Positions 1 through 6,567 of a stretch of 17,727 nucleotides of DNA are shown piece by piece. The notes below the pieces were generated by a model that did not search any database, was not told the DNA's origin, and worked only from the letters and a program-made list of their open reading frames with translations. The translations under genes were made by a program, and so were the position numbers. This DNA is from DATCJU01 sp036562635 (GTDB lineage Bacteria; Actinomycetota; Actinomycetes; Mycobacteriales; Pseudonocardiaceae). Each line of letters opens with the position of its first letter. Position 1 is the first letter of the stretch. The DNA lies in NCBI GenBank assembly GCA_036562635.1, contig DATCJU010000020.1, forward strand, positions 1-17,727, written 5' to 3'.

Positions 1-640
1 ACTCCGGGTCGTACGGCTCCAGCATCCGGGCGATACGGGCCGCCACGGCGGCGGTGAACCGGCCGTGCATCTCGATGAGCAGCTCGACGTCGGGCCCCAC
101 CGCGTCCCGGACCGCCTCGACCAGGGAGATCGACCGCATCAGCTCGGCACGGTCGAGCTCCAACCGACCCGGGCCGAACGGGTCGAACTTCAGGGCCCGG
201 TACCCGCGTTCGACGACCTTCTTCGCCGCCGCGTGGAACTCCTCCGGGGTGCGCTCCACCGTGTACCAGCCGTTGGCGTAGGCCTTGATCCGGTCGCGTA
301 CCGCGCCGCCGAGCAGCCGGTACACCGGCTGGCCGAGTGCCTTGCCGACGATGTCCCAGCAGGCCATCTCGACACAGGCGATACCGGACATGACGATCTC
401 GCCGGCCCGGCCGAAGTCGTTGTGGTACATCCGGTACACGAGCGACTCGATGTCGAACGGGTCGCTGCCCAGGACGTGGTTGGGCACCGCCTCGGTGAGG
501 TAACCGATCAACGCGTCGGTGTGGTTGAGCATGCGCGCCTCACCGACACCGGTGAGCCCCTCGTCGGTGTCGACGATGACGAAGGTCAGGTTGCGCCAGG
601 GGGTGCCGAGCACCGCCGTGCGCACATTGGAGATCTTCAC
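1..640 (-). CDS. Enolase-superfamily (mandelate racemase/muconate lactonizing type) sugar-acid dehydratase, C-terminus off window
   Basis: This gene is read on the minus strand from GTG at 640 and runs off the left edge after 213 codons, so about half of a typical 370-400 aa protein is present. The N-terminal part is the alpha+beta capping domain (TDEGLTGVGEA near residue 30; CVEMACWDIVGKALGQPVY near 90-110). The barrel starts with the basic-residue strand ALKFDPFG, followed by the strand-3 motif LLIEMHGRF. The His of the E-x-H-G-R motif matches the acid-catalyst position of D-galactonate-dehydratase-like members; the first metal ligand is Glu rather than the usual Asp. The other two metal ligands lie outside the window. 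GGGAAGG lies 6 bp before the start. The family removes water from aldonic or aldaric acids to give 2-keto-3-deoxy acids, which fits the semialdehyde dehydrogenase and transporter nearby. It is probably co-transcribed with the TIM-barrel gene 121 bp upstream. The substrate cannot be named. Confidence 0.85.
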   Translation of the reverse strand, partial: MKISNVRTAVLGTPWRNLTFVIVDTDEGLTGVGEARMLNHTDALIGYLTEAVPNHVLGSDPFDIESLVYRMYHNDFGRAGEIVMSGIACVEMACWDIVGKALGQPVYRLLGGAVRDRIKAYANGWYTVERTPEEFHAAAKKVVERGYRALKFDPFGPGRLELDRAELMRSISLVEAVRDAVGPDVELLIEMHGRFTAAVAARIARMLEPYDPE

Positions 641-697
641 CGCTCGCCTTCCCTGCTTTCCGATTCCTCGTCACCCGTCCGACCCCGACCGTTCCCC

Positions 698-734
698 GTT
701 TCCCCGCCCGCCGCTCGAGGCGGATCGGGGAAAC
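698..734 (-). terminator. Stem-loop between the U32-like and dehydratase genes
   Basis: GTTTCCCC (698-705) pairs perfectly with GGGGAAAC (727-734), and CGCC (709-712) with GGCG (719-722) forms an inner stem. It lies in the 121-bp gap between two minus-strand genes and has no T-tract. It could be a weak terminator, or a processing or stability element that lowers expression of the dehydratase gene relative to the gene upstream. Confidence 0.45.
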
Positions 735-761
735 GTCGTGTCCGGTGCCGGTGCGGGATCG

Positions 762-1799
762 TCACGCCTCGGCCTCCGCGACCGACGTAATCGCGCCGGT
801 GGAGTACCCGTTCGGTGCGGTCGCCGGGAATGGTGGGCTGGTGAACCTGCTGAGCGGTCCGACGGCCCGGCTGCCACGCGGTGACATCAGGTCGAGCAGA
901 CCGCGCCGACGCAGCAGGTCCAGCCCCAGAGCGGCACGGCGGACCCGCTCCCGGCCGGTGTTCACGGCCACGTCGCGCAGGTGCCGGCCCACCGGGTAGA
1001 TGTCGGGGGCGTTGCGCAGGCCGAACTTGAGGTACACGGGTGCGGCGACCCGGACCAGCTCGGGGGCGTCGTAGTGGCGGACGAAACCGCCGAGGTTGTC
1101 CGGGGACTCGACGTAGATGTCGATGGCGGCACGCCCGGCGGCCCGGATCTCGGCGAGCTGGGGAAGGGTGAGATCGCCCGGCACGTTGATCGAGTCCGCA
1201 CCGAGCGCCTCGATCACCGTGAACGAGGCGGGGTTGGCCGGCCCGACGAGGGCGGACACCTTCAAGGTCAGGTCGGCGGGCAGGTCACCGGCCTCGCGCA
1301 GTTGGTGCAGCGCCCACAGCACCCCCTCGTCACCGACCAGCAGACAGCGCACGCCGAGCTCGGTGGCGCGCAGGGCGTCCTCGACGCACTGGCGGAGCTG
1401 GTCGCCACCCCGGGCACGGGGACCGAGCGAGCCGGCCGTGGTGAACCGACCGGCGGCGATGTCCCAACTGGCGCGGGGGCCCAGGAACAGGCACAGCTCC
1501 GCGTCCGCCTCGGTACACAGCCCCAGCATCTCGGTGATCTCGGCGTCGGACAGCATCATCACCCCGCTGCCCTGGCTGATCCGGTGGATCGGCACCTGAC
1601 ATGCGGCGGCCTCGTCGAGCACCGCGCGCAGGGTGTCCACTCCCTCCACCGAGGGGATCTCGATCCGGAACGCTCCCCCGTCGGGGAAGGTCCTGGTCGA
1701 ACTCGGTACGTCCGCGACACCACCGCCGAATCCGAGCCGGGCCACGAGTGGTGTGGCCGGGGAGAGCTCCCGGTCACGGGGTCGGTCGTTTCCTCCCAC
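762..1799 (-). CDS. TIM-barrel protein resembling peptidase family U32, in a sugar-acid locus
   Basis: The open frame extends upstream to GTG 1850, but the first 18 codons lie over a predicted promoter start point and two operator palindromes. The GTG at 1799, with AAGG 8 bp before it, is therefore preferred (345 aa). Other starts, such as ATG at 1832 or 1829, are possible. The protein has the alternating strand-helix pattern of a TIM barrel: RIEIPSVEG, VPIHRISQGSGVMML, AELCLFLGPRASW, GVRCLLVGDEG, ADSINVPGDLTL, AIDIYVESPDNLGG and PVYLKFGLRNAPDIYP. It ends with an Arg-rich helix (GRHLRDVAVNTGRERVRRA). This pattern recalls proteins annotated as U32 peptidases, although no protease active site can be seen. 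Its position upstream of a dehydratase and divergent from a semialdehyde dehydrogenase suggests a catabolic enzyme, possibly a second dehydratase or aldolase. That role is inference. Confidence 0.6.
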   Translation of the reverse strand: MGGNDRPRDRELSPATPLVARLGFGGGVADVPSSTRTFPDGGAFRIEIPSVEGVDTLRAVLDEAAACQVPIHRISQGSGVMMLSDAEITEMLGLCTEADAELCLFLGPRASWDIAAGRFTTAGSLGPRARGGDQLRQCVEDALRATELGVRCLLVGDEGVLWALHQLREAGDLPADLTLKVSALVGPANPASFTVIEALGADSINVPGDLTLPQLAEIRAAGRAAIDIYVESPDNLGGFVRHYDAPELVRVAAPVYLKFGLRNAPDIYPVGRHLRDVAVNTGRERVRRAALGLDLLRRRGLLDLMSPRGSRAVGPLSRFTSPPFPATAPNGYSTGAITSVAEAEA

Positions 1800-1812
1800 A
1801 ACACCCGCCTTG

Positions 1813-1826
1813 TTCGATATATCGGA
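1813..1826. promoter_or_regulatory. IclR-type operator, site A
   Basis: TTCGATATATCGGA is a 14-bp near-perfect palindrome (one mismatched pair) and matches the locus-wide motif. It lies downstream of the predicted start point of the U32-like gene, in the leader if translation starts at 1799. Its centre is 19 bp from that of site B. Confidence 0.65.
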
Positions 1827-1831
1827 CATCA

Positions 1832-1845
1832 TTCGTATATACGGA
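1832..1845. promoter_or_regulatory. IclR-type operator, site B
   Basis: TTCGTATATACGGA keeps the TTCG...CGGA arms and AT core of the motif. It covers the predicted transcription start region of the minus-strand gene, where bound regulator would block initiation. Confidence 0.55.
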
Positions 1846-1848
1846 TTC

Positions 1849-1878
1849 ACCGTAGGGTGGCGCCCGCGTCAGCGTCAA
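1849..1878 (-). promoter_or_regulatory. Promoter of the U32-like/dehydratase unit
   Basis: On the minus strand TTGACG (1878-1873) and TACGGT (1854-1849) are separated by 18 bp, a good vegetative-type -35/-10 pair. Transcription would begin near 1842, inside operator B. This is the main reason for rejecting GTG 1850 as the translation start. Confidence 0.55.
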
Positions 1879-1974
1879 CCCTCTCCCGGGGTACGACACG
1901 GGGAAAGACCCTGTCCTCGCCCGATCCGGTCGCAGCCCTGTACGGTACTAGGAGCGTCGACAGTTCGACATGTA

Positions 1975-1988
1975 TCCGATATTTCGAA
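1975..1988. promoter_or_regulatory. IclR-type operator, site C
   Basis: TCCGATATTTCGAA matches the repeated motif, 105 bp before the aldehyde dehydrogenase start. A convincing -35/-10 pair for that gene could not be singled out, so the geometry of control there is unknown. Confidence 0.6.
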
Positions 1989-1994
1989 TAACTG

Positions 1995-2007
1995 TTCGTC
2001 GATCGGA
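1995..2007. promoter_or_regulatory. Degenerate IclR-type operator, site D
   Basis: TTCGTCGATCGGA keeps both arms but is one base short in the core. Its centre is about 19.5 bp from that of site C, the same spacing as the better tandem pairs, which is why it is listed. Confidence 0.3.
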
Positions 2008-2093
2008 GCGATGCCCACCGTGGCGCGGCGGGACGGCGTTCCGGTACGCAGCCGCCGAGCCCACCCACAGCAGAGGCACCCCAGAGGAGTGCG

Positions 2094-3704
2094 ATGACCA
2101 CCAGCAGCACCGCAGAGATCACCGGCGCCAACCTGATCTCCGGCGCACCCAGTGCCCTCGGCCCGGCCGACGTGGTGCAGGTGCGCCCACGCACGGGTGA
2201 GCCCGCCGGGCCAGCGTTCCACAGCGCCACCGCCGAGGAGGTCCGAGCCGCGGTGGCCGCCGCCGAGGCCGCCGCCCCGGTACTCGCCCGCACGAGCGGA
2301 AAGGTCCGAGCCGCCCTGCTGCGTGACGTCGCTGACCGACTCGACGCCGCCACCGACCGACTCGTCGCCGTCGCCGACGAGGAGACCGCGCTCGGTGAGA
2401 CCCGACTGCGTGGCGAGGTCGCTCGCACCTCGGGTCAGCTCCGGATGTTCGCCGACCTCGTCGAACGAGGGGAACACCTGGACGCCGTCATCGACACCGC
2501 GGACCCCTCGGCCACGCCGTCCCGACCGGACCTGCGACGGATGTGCATCCCGCTCGGCCCCGTCGCGGTGTTCGGGGCGAGCAACTTCCCCTTCGCCTTC
2601 TCCACGGCGGGCGGTGACACCGCCTCGGCGCTGGCCGCCGGGTGTCCCGTCGTCGTCAAGGCCCACCCCGCACACCCGGCGACCTCGGAGCTGACCGCCC
2701 GGATCGTGCTGGACGCCCTCGCCGCCGCCGGGCTGCCCGCCGGCTGCTTCTCGCTGCTGCACGGGGCCGGCCCCGAGGTGGGTCTGGAACTGGTGCGTGC
2801 CCCCGGCATCACCGCGGTCGGCTTCACCGGATCGACCCGTGCCGGACGGGCCCTGGCCGACGCCGCCGCGGCCCGCCCCGTCCCGATCCCTGTCTACGCG
2901 GAGATGGGCAGCACGAACCCCGTGGTGATCACTCCGGCGGCGCTGGCGGCCCGCGGGGAGGCGATCGCCGCGGGCCTTGCGGCCTCGTTCACCCTGGGCA
3001 ACGGCCAGTTCTGCACCAAGCCCGGTGTGGTCCTGCTGCCCGCCGACGAGGCGGCGCGGACCTTCGTGGAGCTGCTCGCCGGTCACGTCCGGCAGATGCA
3101 ACCGGGGGTCGCCCTCACCCCGCAGATCCGCACCGGCCTGCTGGAGCAGTTGACGACCACTCGCCGGCTGCCAGGGGTGGAGGTGGTGGCCGAGGTCCCG
3201 GCGACCGGGACGGGGCTCGGGGTGCCCGTGGTGGTGCTGCGCGCCGACGCAACCGCCTACCTGGAGCACGAGGAGCTGCGGGAGGAGCACTTCGGGCCGG
3301 TGGTGGTGCTGGTCGAGTGCGCCGACGACGCCGAGCGGGACGCGGTCCTGCGTGCGGTGCCCGGCAGTCTCACCGCGACCCTGCACGCCGAGCCGGAGGA
3401 GGCCGAGTTGCTGGCTCCGCTGGTGGAGCAACTGAGCAGGCTGGCCGGGCGGCTCGTGTGGAACGGGTTCCCCACCGGGGTGGCGGTGACCGCCGCCCAG
3501 CACCACGGCGGCCCCTACCCCGCCACCACCGCCCCGTGGACCACCTCGGTCGGGACGGCGGCGATCCGACGCTTCCTGCGTCCGGTGGTCTACCAGGACG
3601 CCCCGCAGTCCGTGCTGCCCCGTGCCCTGCGGGACGACAACCCCGACGGGGTGCCGCGCCTGGTCGACGGTGTGCTCCAGCGGGGACCGCTCGGCGAGCG
3701 CTGA
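2094..3704 (+). CDS. Aldehyde dehydrogenase, alpha-ketoglutaric semialdehyde (2,5-dioxopentanoate) type
   Basis: This 536-aa cytoplasmic enzyme starts at ATG 2094, with GAGGAG 4 bp upstream. It shows the aldehyde dehydrogenase catalytic set: Asn164 in GASNFPFAFS, Lys189 in VVVKAHPAHP, the GFTGSTRAGR coenzyme loop near 243-252, Glu270 in EMGSTNP and the nucleophile Cys307 in GQFCTKPG. The GASNFPFAFSTAGGDTASAL and KAHPAHP signatures and the length are typical of the class that oxidises alpha-ketoglutaric semialdehyde to 2-oxoglutarate with NAD(P)+. That reaction is the last step of oxidative hexarate, pentonate and hydroxyproline catabolism. The dehydratase and transporter nearby favour a sugar-acid route. 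It is divergent from the U32-like gene and shares an operator-bearing region with it. All catalytic residues are present, so the enzyme should be active. Confidence 0.9.
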   Translation: MTTSSTAEITGANLISGAPSALGPADVVQVRPRTGEPAGPAFHSATAEEVRAAVAAAEAAAPVLARTSGKVRAALLRDVADRLDAATDRLVAVADEETALGETRLRGEVARTSGQLRMFADLVERGEHLDAVIDTADPSATPSRPDLRRMCIPLGPVAVFGASNFPFAFSTAGGDTASALAAGCPVVVKAHPAHPATSELTARIVLDALAAAGLPAGCFSLLHGAGPEVGLELVRAPGITAVGFTGSTRAGRALADAAAARPVPIPVYAEMGSTNPVVITPAALAARGEAIAAGLAASFTLGNGQFCTKPGVVLLPADEAARTFVELLAGHVRQMQPGVALTPQIRTGLLEQLTTTRRLPGVEVVAEVPATGTGLGVPVVVLRADATAYLEHEELREEHFGPVVVLVECADDAERDAVLRAVPGSLTATLHAEPEEAELLAPLVEQLSRLAGRLVWNGFPTGVAVTAAQHHGGPYPATTAPWTTSVGTAAIRRFLRPVVYQDAPQSVLPRALRDDNPDGVPRLVDGVLQRGPLGER

Positions 3705-3722
3705 GCCTCCCGGATCCACACG

Positions 3723-3736
3723 TTCGAGATCTCGGA
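3723..3736. promoter_or_regulatory. IclR-type operator, site E
   Basis: TTCGAGATCTCGGA has the motif arms with a GATC core in place of TATA. It lies 19 bp after the dehydrogenase stop and 121 bp before the regulator start, pointing to autoregulation. Confidence 0.5.
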
Positions 3737-3786
3737 CGCCTGGGGCTGTCGTGTCGCTCGACGTAGGGATACGACTCCCCAGGCCG

Positions 3787-3800
3787 TCCGGTTTCTCGAA
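3787..3800. promoter_or_regulatory. Degenerate IclR-type operator, site F
   Basis: TCCGGTTTCTCGAA matches site C at 11 of 14 positions and keeps the TCCG and CGAA arms. It sits about 57 bp before the regulator GTG start. Support is weak on its own and rests on context. Confidence 0.3.
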
Positions 3801-3856
3801 TGCGGTCCGTTATCGTGGATGACGCACCGGGACGAGCGACCGCGGAGGTGGGAACG

Positions 3857-4624
3857 GTGCCGCGACATGTGCCGGCGGTGATGCGGGCCGCGGACATCCT
3901 CGAGCTGTTCCTCGGGGAACGCAGCAGCCTTTCCGCACCCGAGATCGCCAGCCGACTGGGGCTTCCGCGGTCCACCGTGCACGAGCTGCTCACCACGCTC
4001 GTGGCGCGAGGCTACCTGGATCGTCGTCCGGGTGGTGAGACGCAGTACAAGCTCGGTCCGCGCCTGCTGGAGCTGGGTTCCCGCTACCAGCAGGACCTCG
4101 ACCTGGCCGTGGAGGGCGAGATCGTGGCCCGCCAGGTCGCCGCGGAGTGCCAGGAGACCGTCCACGTCGCTATGTTGGACGGCGCCGAGGTGTTCTACGT
4201 CTGCAAGATCGACTCGACCCACTCGGTGCGGATGATCTCCGCAGTGGGTCGCCGACTGCCGGCGCACTGCACGGCGGTGGGCAAGGTCCTGCTCGCGGGG
4301 CTGCCACCCGAGCAGCTCGACGAGCTGCTCCGCGGCCGCGAGCTCGTGGGGCTGACTCCTCGCAGCATCACCTCCCCCGCGGCACTGCGCGCCCAGCTGG
4401 CGGAGGTCCGGCGCACCGGCGTCGCCTACGAGATGTGTGAGTCCAATCCCGACGTGGGCTGTGTGGCGGCACCGGTGAGCGACCACACCGGCGCCTGGGT
4501 GGCGGCACTGAGCATCGCGGTACCGACGGTGCGTCACCGCGAGGACGCCTGGCCCCGGTGGGAGAAGCTCGTGCGGGAGGGGGCCACCGAGCTCTCCCGC
4601 CGCCTGGGCAGCCCGGTGCGCTGA
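3857..4624 (+). CDS. IclR-family transcriptional regulator
   Basis: The start is GTG 3857, because GGAGG lies 9 bp before it; an in-frame ATG at 3800 has no ribosome binding site and overlaps a possible operator. The 255-aa protein has an N-terminal winged helix-turn-helix (SAPEIASRLGLPRSTVHELL, about residues 26-45, then the wing YLDRRPGG). The C-terminal IclR effector domain contains the hallmark GRRLPAHCTAVGKVLLAGLP stretch and a late CVAAPVSD segment. IclR proteins bind short palindromes and usually respond to a pathway metabolite. The gene lies between the dehydrogenase and transporter genes, and the same palindrome occurs before all four transcription units, so this protein is the obvious candidate to bind it, including at its own promoter (sites E and F). 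Confidence 0.93.
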   Translation: MPRHVPAVMRAADILELFLGERSSLSAPEIASRLGLPRSTVHELLTTLVARGYLDRRPGGETQYKLGPRLLELGSRYQQDLDLAVEGEIVARQVAAECQETVHVAMLDGAEVFYVCKIDSTHSVRMISAVGRRLPAHCTAVGKVLLAGLPPEQLDELLRGRELVGLTPRSITSPAALRAQLAEVRRTGVAYEMCESNPDVGCVAAPVSDHTGAWVAALSIAVPTVRHREDAWPRWEKLVREGATELSRRLGSPVR

Positions 4625-4650
4625 CCCCACCGGGCGACAACCGCGGACAC

Positions 4651-4695
4651 GGACACCCCGCCGCACGGAGCACCGAGGTACGGGCCGGGGTGTCC
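4651..4695 (+). terminator. Stem-loop after the IclR gene
   Basis: GGACACCCCG (4651-4660) pairs perfectly with CGGGGTGTCC (4686-4695), a 10-bp GC-rich stem with a 25-nt loop, 27 bp after the regulator stop. There is no T-tract, which is common in high-GC actinobacteria. Confidence 0.55.
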
Positions 4696-4839
4696 CGGCG
4701 CAACTGGAGAACACCGCACCGCGGGGCACCGGACGAGATGGCACGGCCCGCCGCGGCCGGTACGCCCGAGGCGACCGACGTCGGCCTGGAGCGTGCCGCC
4801 ACTGCCGCCGGGTGAGCACGAGGAACAACCGAGCCTACT

Positions 4840-4855
4840 GTCCGATATATCGGAC
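4840..4855. promoter_or_regulatory. IclR-type operator, site G (perfect palindrome)
   Basis: GTCCGATATATCGGAC is a perfect 16-bp palindrome and the best copy of the motif. It lies about 234 bp before the transporter start and about 180-200 bp from sites H and I. No promoter is evident beside it, so it may be a remote operator that loops to the H/I pair, or it may control an unseen transcript. Confidence 0.65.
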
Positions 4856-4868
4856 GATATTCATGATC

Positions 4869-4922
4869 GCGGTCGCAGGAAACGTTCGCACCCGAGGTGC
4901 AACCACCTGCGAACCCGACCGC
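4869..4922. repeat. Nested 54-bp inverted repeat
   Basis: The outer arms GCGGTCG (4869-4875) and CGACCGC (4916-4922) enclose the inner arms GTTCGCA (4884-4890) and TGCGAAC (4908-4914). Inside these, AGGTG and CACCT can pair around a short loop. It starts 13 bp after operator G, in the gap between the regulator and transporter genes. It could be a structured RNA, a second terminator, or a binding site for another protein. Its role is unknown. Confidence 0.5.
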
Positions 4923-4987
4923 AGGGCCACGACTCGGCCACTTCGCACCTGATCGACGCCCGATGACCTCAGGGCAGGACAAGACCA

Positions 4988-5016
4988 TTGACATGGCGGA
5001 CATCGGGAATTAGCGT
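4988..5016 (+). promoter_or_regulatory. Promoter of the MFS transporter gene
   Basis: A consensus -35 TTGACA (4988-4993) is followed after exactly 17 bp by TAGCGT (5011-5016). Transcription would start near 5023, at the first base of operator H, giving a leader of about 65 nt. The layout copies the promoter-operator arrangement of the U32-like gene. Confidence 0.55.
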
Positions 5017-5022
5017 CCGCTC

Positions 5023-5036
5023 AACGATATTCCGAA
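5023..5036. promoter_or_regulatory. IclR-type operator, site H
   Basis: AACGATATTCCGAA matches site C at 11 of 14 positions. It lies at the predicted start point of the transporter transcript, with its centre exactly 19 bp from that of site I. Confidence 0.45.
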
Positions 5037-5041
5037 TGGCT

Positions 5042-5055
5042 TCCGATATTTCGGA
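5042..5055. promoter_or_regulatory. IclR-type operator, site I
   Basis: TCCGATATTTCGGA differs from the perfect palindrome of site G by one base. It lies 33 bp before the transporter ATG and just downstream of the predicted start point, where bound repressor would block transcription. Confidence 0.65.
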
Positions 5056-5088
5056 CAGCAGTTCGCGCACTGTTCCCTGGAGCCGACC

Positions 5089-6435
5089 ATGACCCACCCC
5101 CAGCCCGGCACGCAGGCCGCCCCAGCACCCCTGCCCGCCGCCCTGATCCGGAAGATCGGTTGGCGACTCCTTCCCCTGCTCGGCGTCCTCTACGTGATCG
5201 CCTACATCGACCGCTCCAACGTGGGGTTCGCGAAGCTGACGCTGCAGGCGGAGCTCGGCCTGTCCGCCACGGCGTTCACCCTGGGGCAGGTCTTCTTCTT
5301 CCTCGCGTACGCACTGTTCGAGGTGCCCAGCAACCTCGCACTGCACCGGTTCGGCGCGCACCGGTGGATCGCCCGGATCATGCTCACCTGGGGCCTGATC
5401 ACGATGGCCACCGCACTGTGCTCGACGACGTGGCAGTTCTACCTGCTGCGGTTCCTGCTGGGCGCGGCCGAGGCCGGGTTCTTCCCGGGGGTCATCTACT
5501 ACCTGTCGCGCTGGTTCCCCTCGTCCCACCGCGCCGGGGCCATCGGCATGTTCATGCTCGCCGGGCCGGTGTCGTTCATCATCGGCAACCCGCTGATGGG
5601 CGCGCTCAACGATCTGGACGGAGTCGCAGGCCTGCAGGGCTGGCAGTGGATCTTCGTCGTCACCGGCATCCCGGCGGTGGCCGCCACCCCGGTGGTGCTC
5701 TGGGTGCTTCCCCGCGACCCCGCACACGCCCGGTGGCTGACCGAGACGGAACGGGAGCAGCTGCAGGCCAGGCTCGCCGCCGAGGAGGCAGCCGTGAGCG
5801 ACCAGCCGCACCACACCCTGGCCGTGCTGCGGGACCGGAGGGTGCTGGCCCTGGCGGTGTTCTTCCTCTGCTTCCCGCTGGCGACCTACGGTCTGTCCTT
5901 CTGGTTGCCCACGATCGTCGACGGGTTCGGCTCGATGTCCGGGTTCGCCGTCGGACTGGTGTCGGCCATCCCCTACCTCTGTGTCATGGCGGGTCTGCTC
6001 GTCGTGCCGCGGCTGGCCGACCGGCGCGGCGCACCGTTCGCCTGGCTCGCCCTCATGCTCGGTTTCTCCGCGGGTGGGCTGCTGATGACGGCCCTCGTCG
6101 GCGCGCCGTGGCTGCAGATGGTCGGCCTGTGCATCGCGTCCATCGGCGGCTACGCCGCCCAACCGGTGATGTGGTCCCTGGTTCCCCGGTTCCTGACCGG
6201 CGCCTCGGCCGCCGCCGGCATCGCCGCGATCAACGCCGTGGGAAACCTCGGCGGTGGGTTCGGCCCGATGGGCATCGCCGTGGTGGCCGACAGCACCGGG
6301 TCCCCGGTCACCGGCCTGGTGTTCATCATCGTGGTGTCGCTGCTGGGCCTGCTCGGCACCTTCGGTCTGCGTCGGGTGCTCTCCGCGGACCGGCCGGCCC
6401 CCGACCTCCCGGCCGAGGTCCAGCCGGCGAGTTGA
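5089..6435 (+). CDS. MFS transporter, anion:cation symporter (ACS) family
   Basis: The protein is 448 aa, starting at ATG 5089 with GGAG 6 bp upstream. The N-terminal end is polar, followed by 12 predicted membrane segments in two halves. A cytoplasmic loop of charged residues (about 205-245, WLTETEREQLQARLAAEEA) separates them. Family marks include YVIAYIDRSNVGFAK at the end of helix 1, FEVPSNLALHRFGAHRWIAR between helices 2 and 3, and GAAEAGFFPGVIYYLSRWFP in helix 4. ACS transporters take up organic anions such as galactonate, glucarate, tartrate and phthalate with protons. In this locus it probably imports the acid that the dehydratase and dehydrogenase consume. Two IclR-type operators overlap or follow its promoter, and a very strong terminator follows it, so it is its own transcription unit. 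Confidence 0.92.
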   Translation: MTHPQPGTQAAPAPLPAALIRKIGWRLLPLLGVLYVIAYIDRSNVGFAKLTLQAELGLSATAFTLGQVFFFLAYALFEVPSNLALHRFGAHRWIARIMLTWGLITMATALCSTTWQFYLLRFLLGAAEAGFFPGVIYYLSRWFPSSHRAGAIGMFMLAGPVSFIIGNPLMGALNDLDGVAGLQGWQWIFVVTGIPAVAATPVVLWVLPRDPAHARWLTETEREQLQARLAAEEAAVSDQPHHTLAVLRDRRVLALAVFFLCFPLATYGLSFWLPTIVDGFGSMSGFAVGLVSAIPYLCVMAGLLVVPRLADRRGAPFAWLALMLGFSAGGLLMTALVGAPWLQMVGLCIASIGGYAAQPVMWSLVPRFLTGASAAAGIAAINAVGNLGGGFGPMGIAVVADSTGSPVTGLVFIIVVSLLGLLGTFGLRRVLSADRPAPDLPAEVQPAS

Positions 6436-6450
6436 GGATCTCCCCCGTCG

Positions 6451-6489
6451 CACGGGCCGGTGCCCCCTCGGAGAGGGCACCGGCCCGTG
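6451..6489 (+). terminator. Strong terminator after the transporter gene
   Basis: CACGGGCCGGTGCCC (6451-6465) pairs perfectly with GGGCACCGGCCCGTG (6475-6489): a 15-bp stem with a 9-nt loop, 15 bp after the stop codon, followed by a pyrimidine-rich stretch. It separates the sugar-acid locus from the chitinase operon. Confidence 0.85.
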
Positions 6490-6553
6490 TCCTTCTCCGA
6501 GCCGGGGCACACCCCGAAGGTCGGCGTACGGACGGCGTCATCCTGCCCACCGT

Positions 6554-6566
6554 GTGGTCTAGACCT
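6554..6566. promoter_or_regulatory. DasR-type operator (dre), copy 1
   Basis: GTGGTCTAGACCT contains the palindromic TGGTCTAGACC core of the DasR responsive element known from Streptomyces chitin and N-acetylglucosamine genes. It ends one base before the -35 hexamer. Confidence 0.75.
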
Positions 6567-6567
6567 A

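Noticed and set aside
1875..3719. A 614-aa minus-strand frame opposite the aldehyde dehydrogenase
   Set aside because: Its translation is Gly/Arg/His-rich low complexity, mirroring the codon bias of the real gene on the other strand.
4969..6510. A 513-aa minus-strand frame opposite the MFS transporter
   Set aside because: Its composition is typical of antisense frames (runs of H, R, G, Q, E) and it has no fold; the plus-strand gene is unmistakable.
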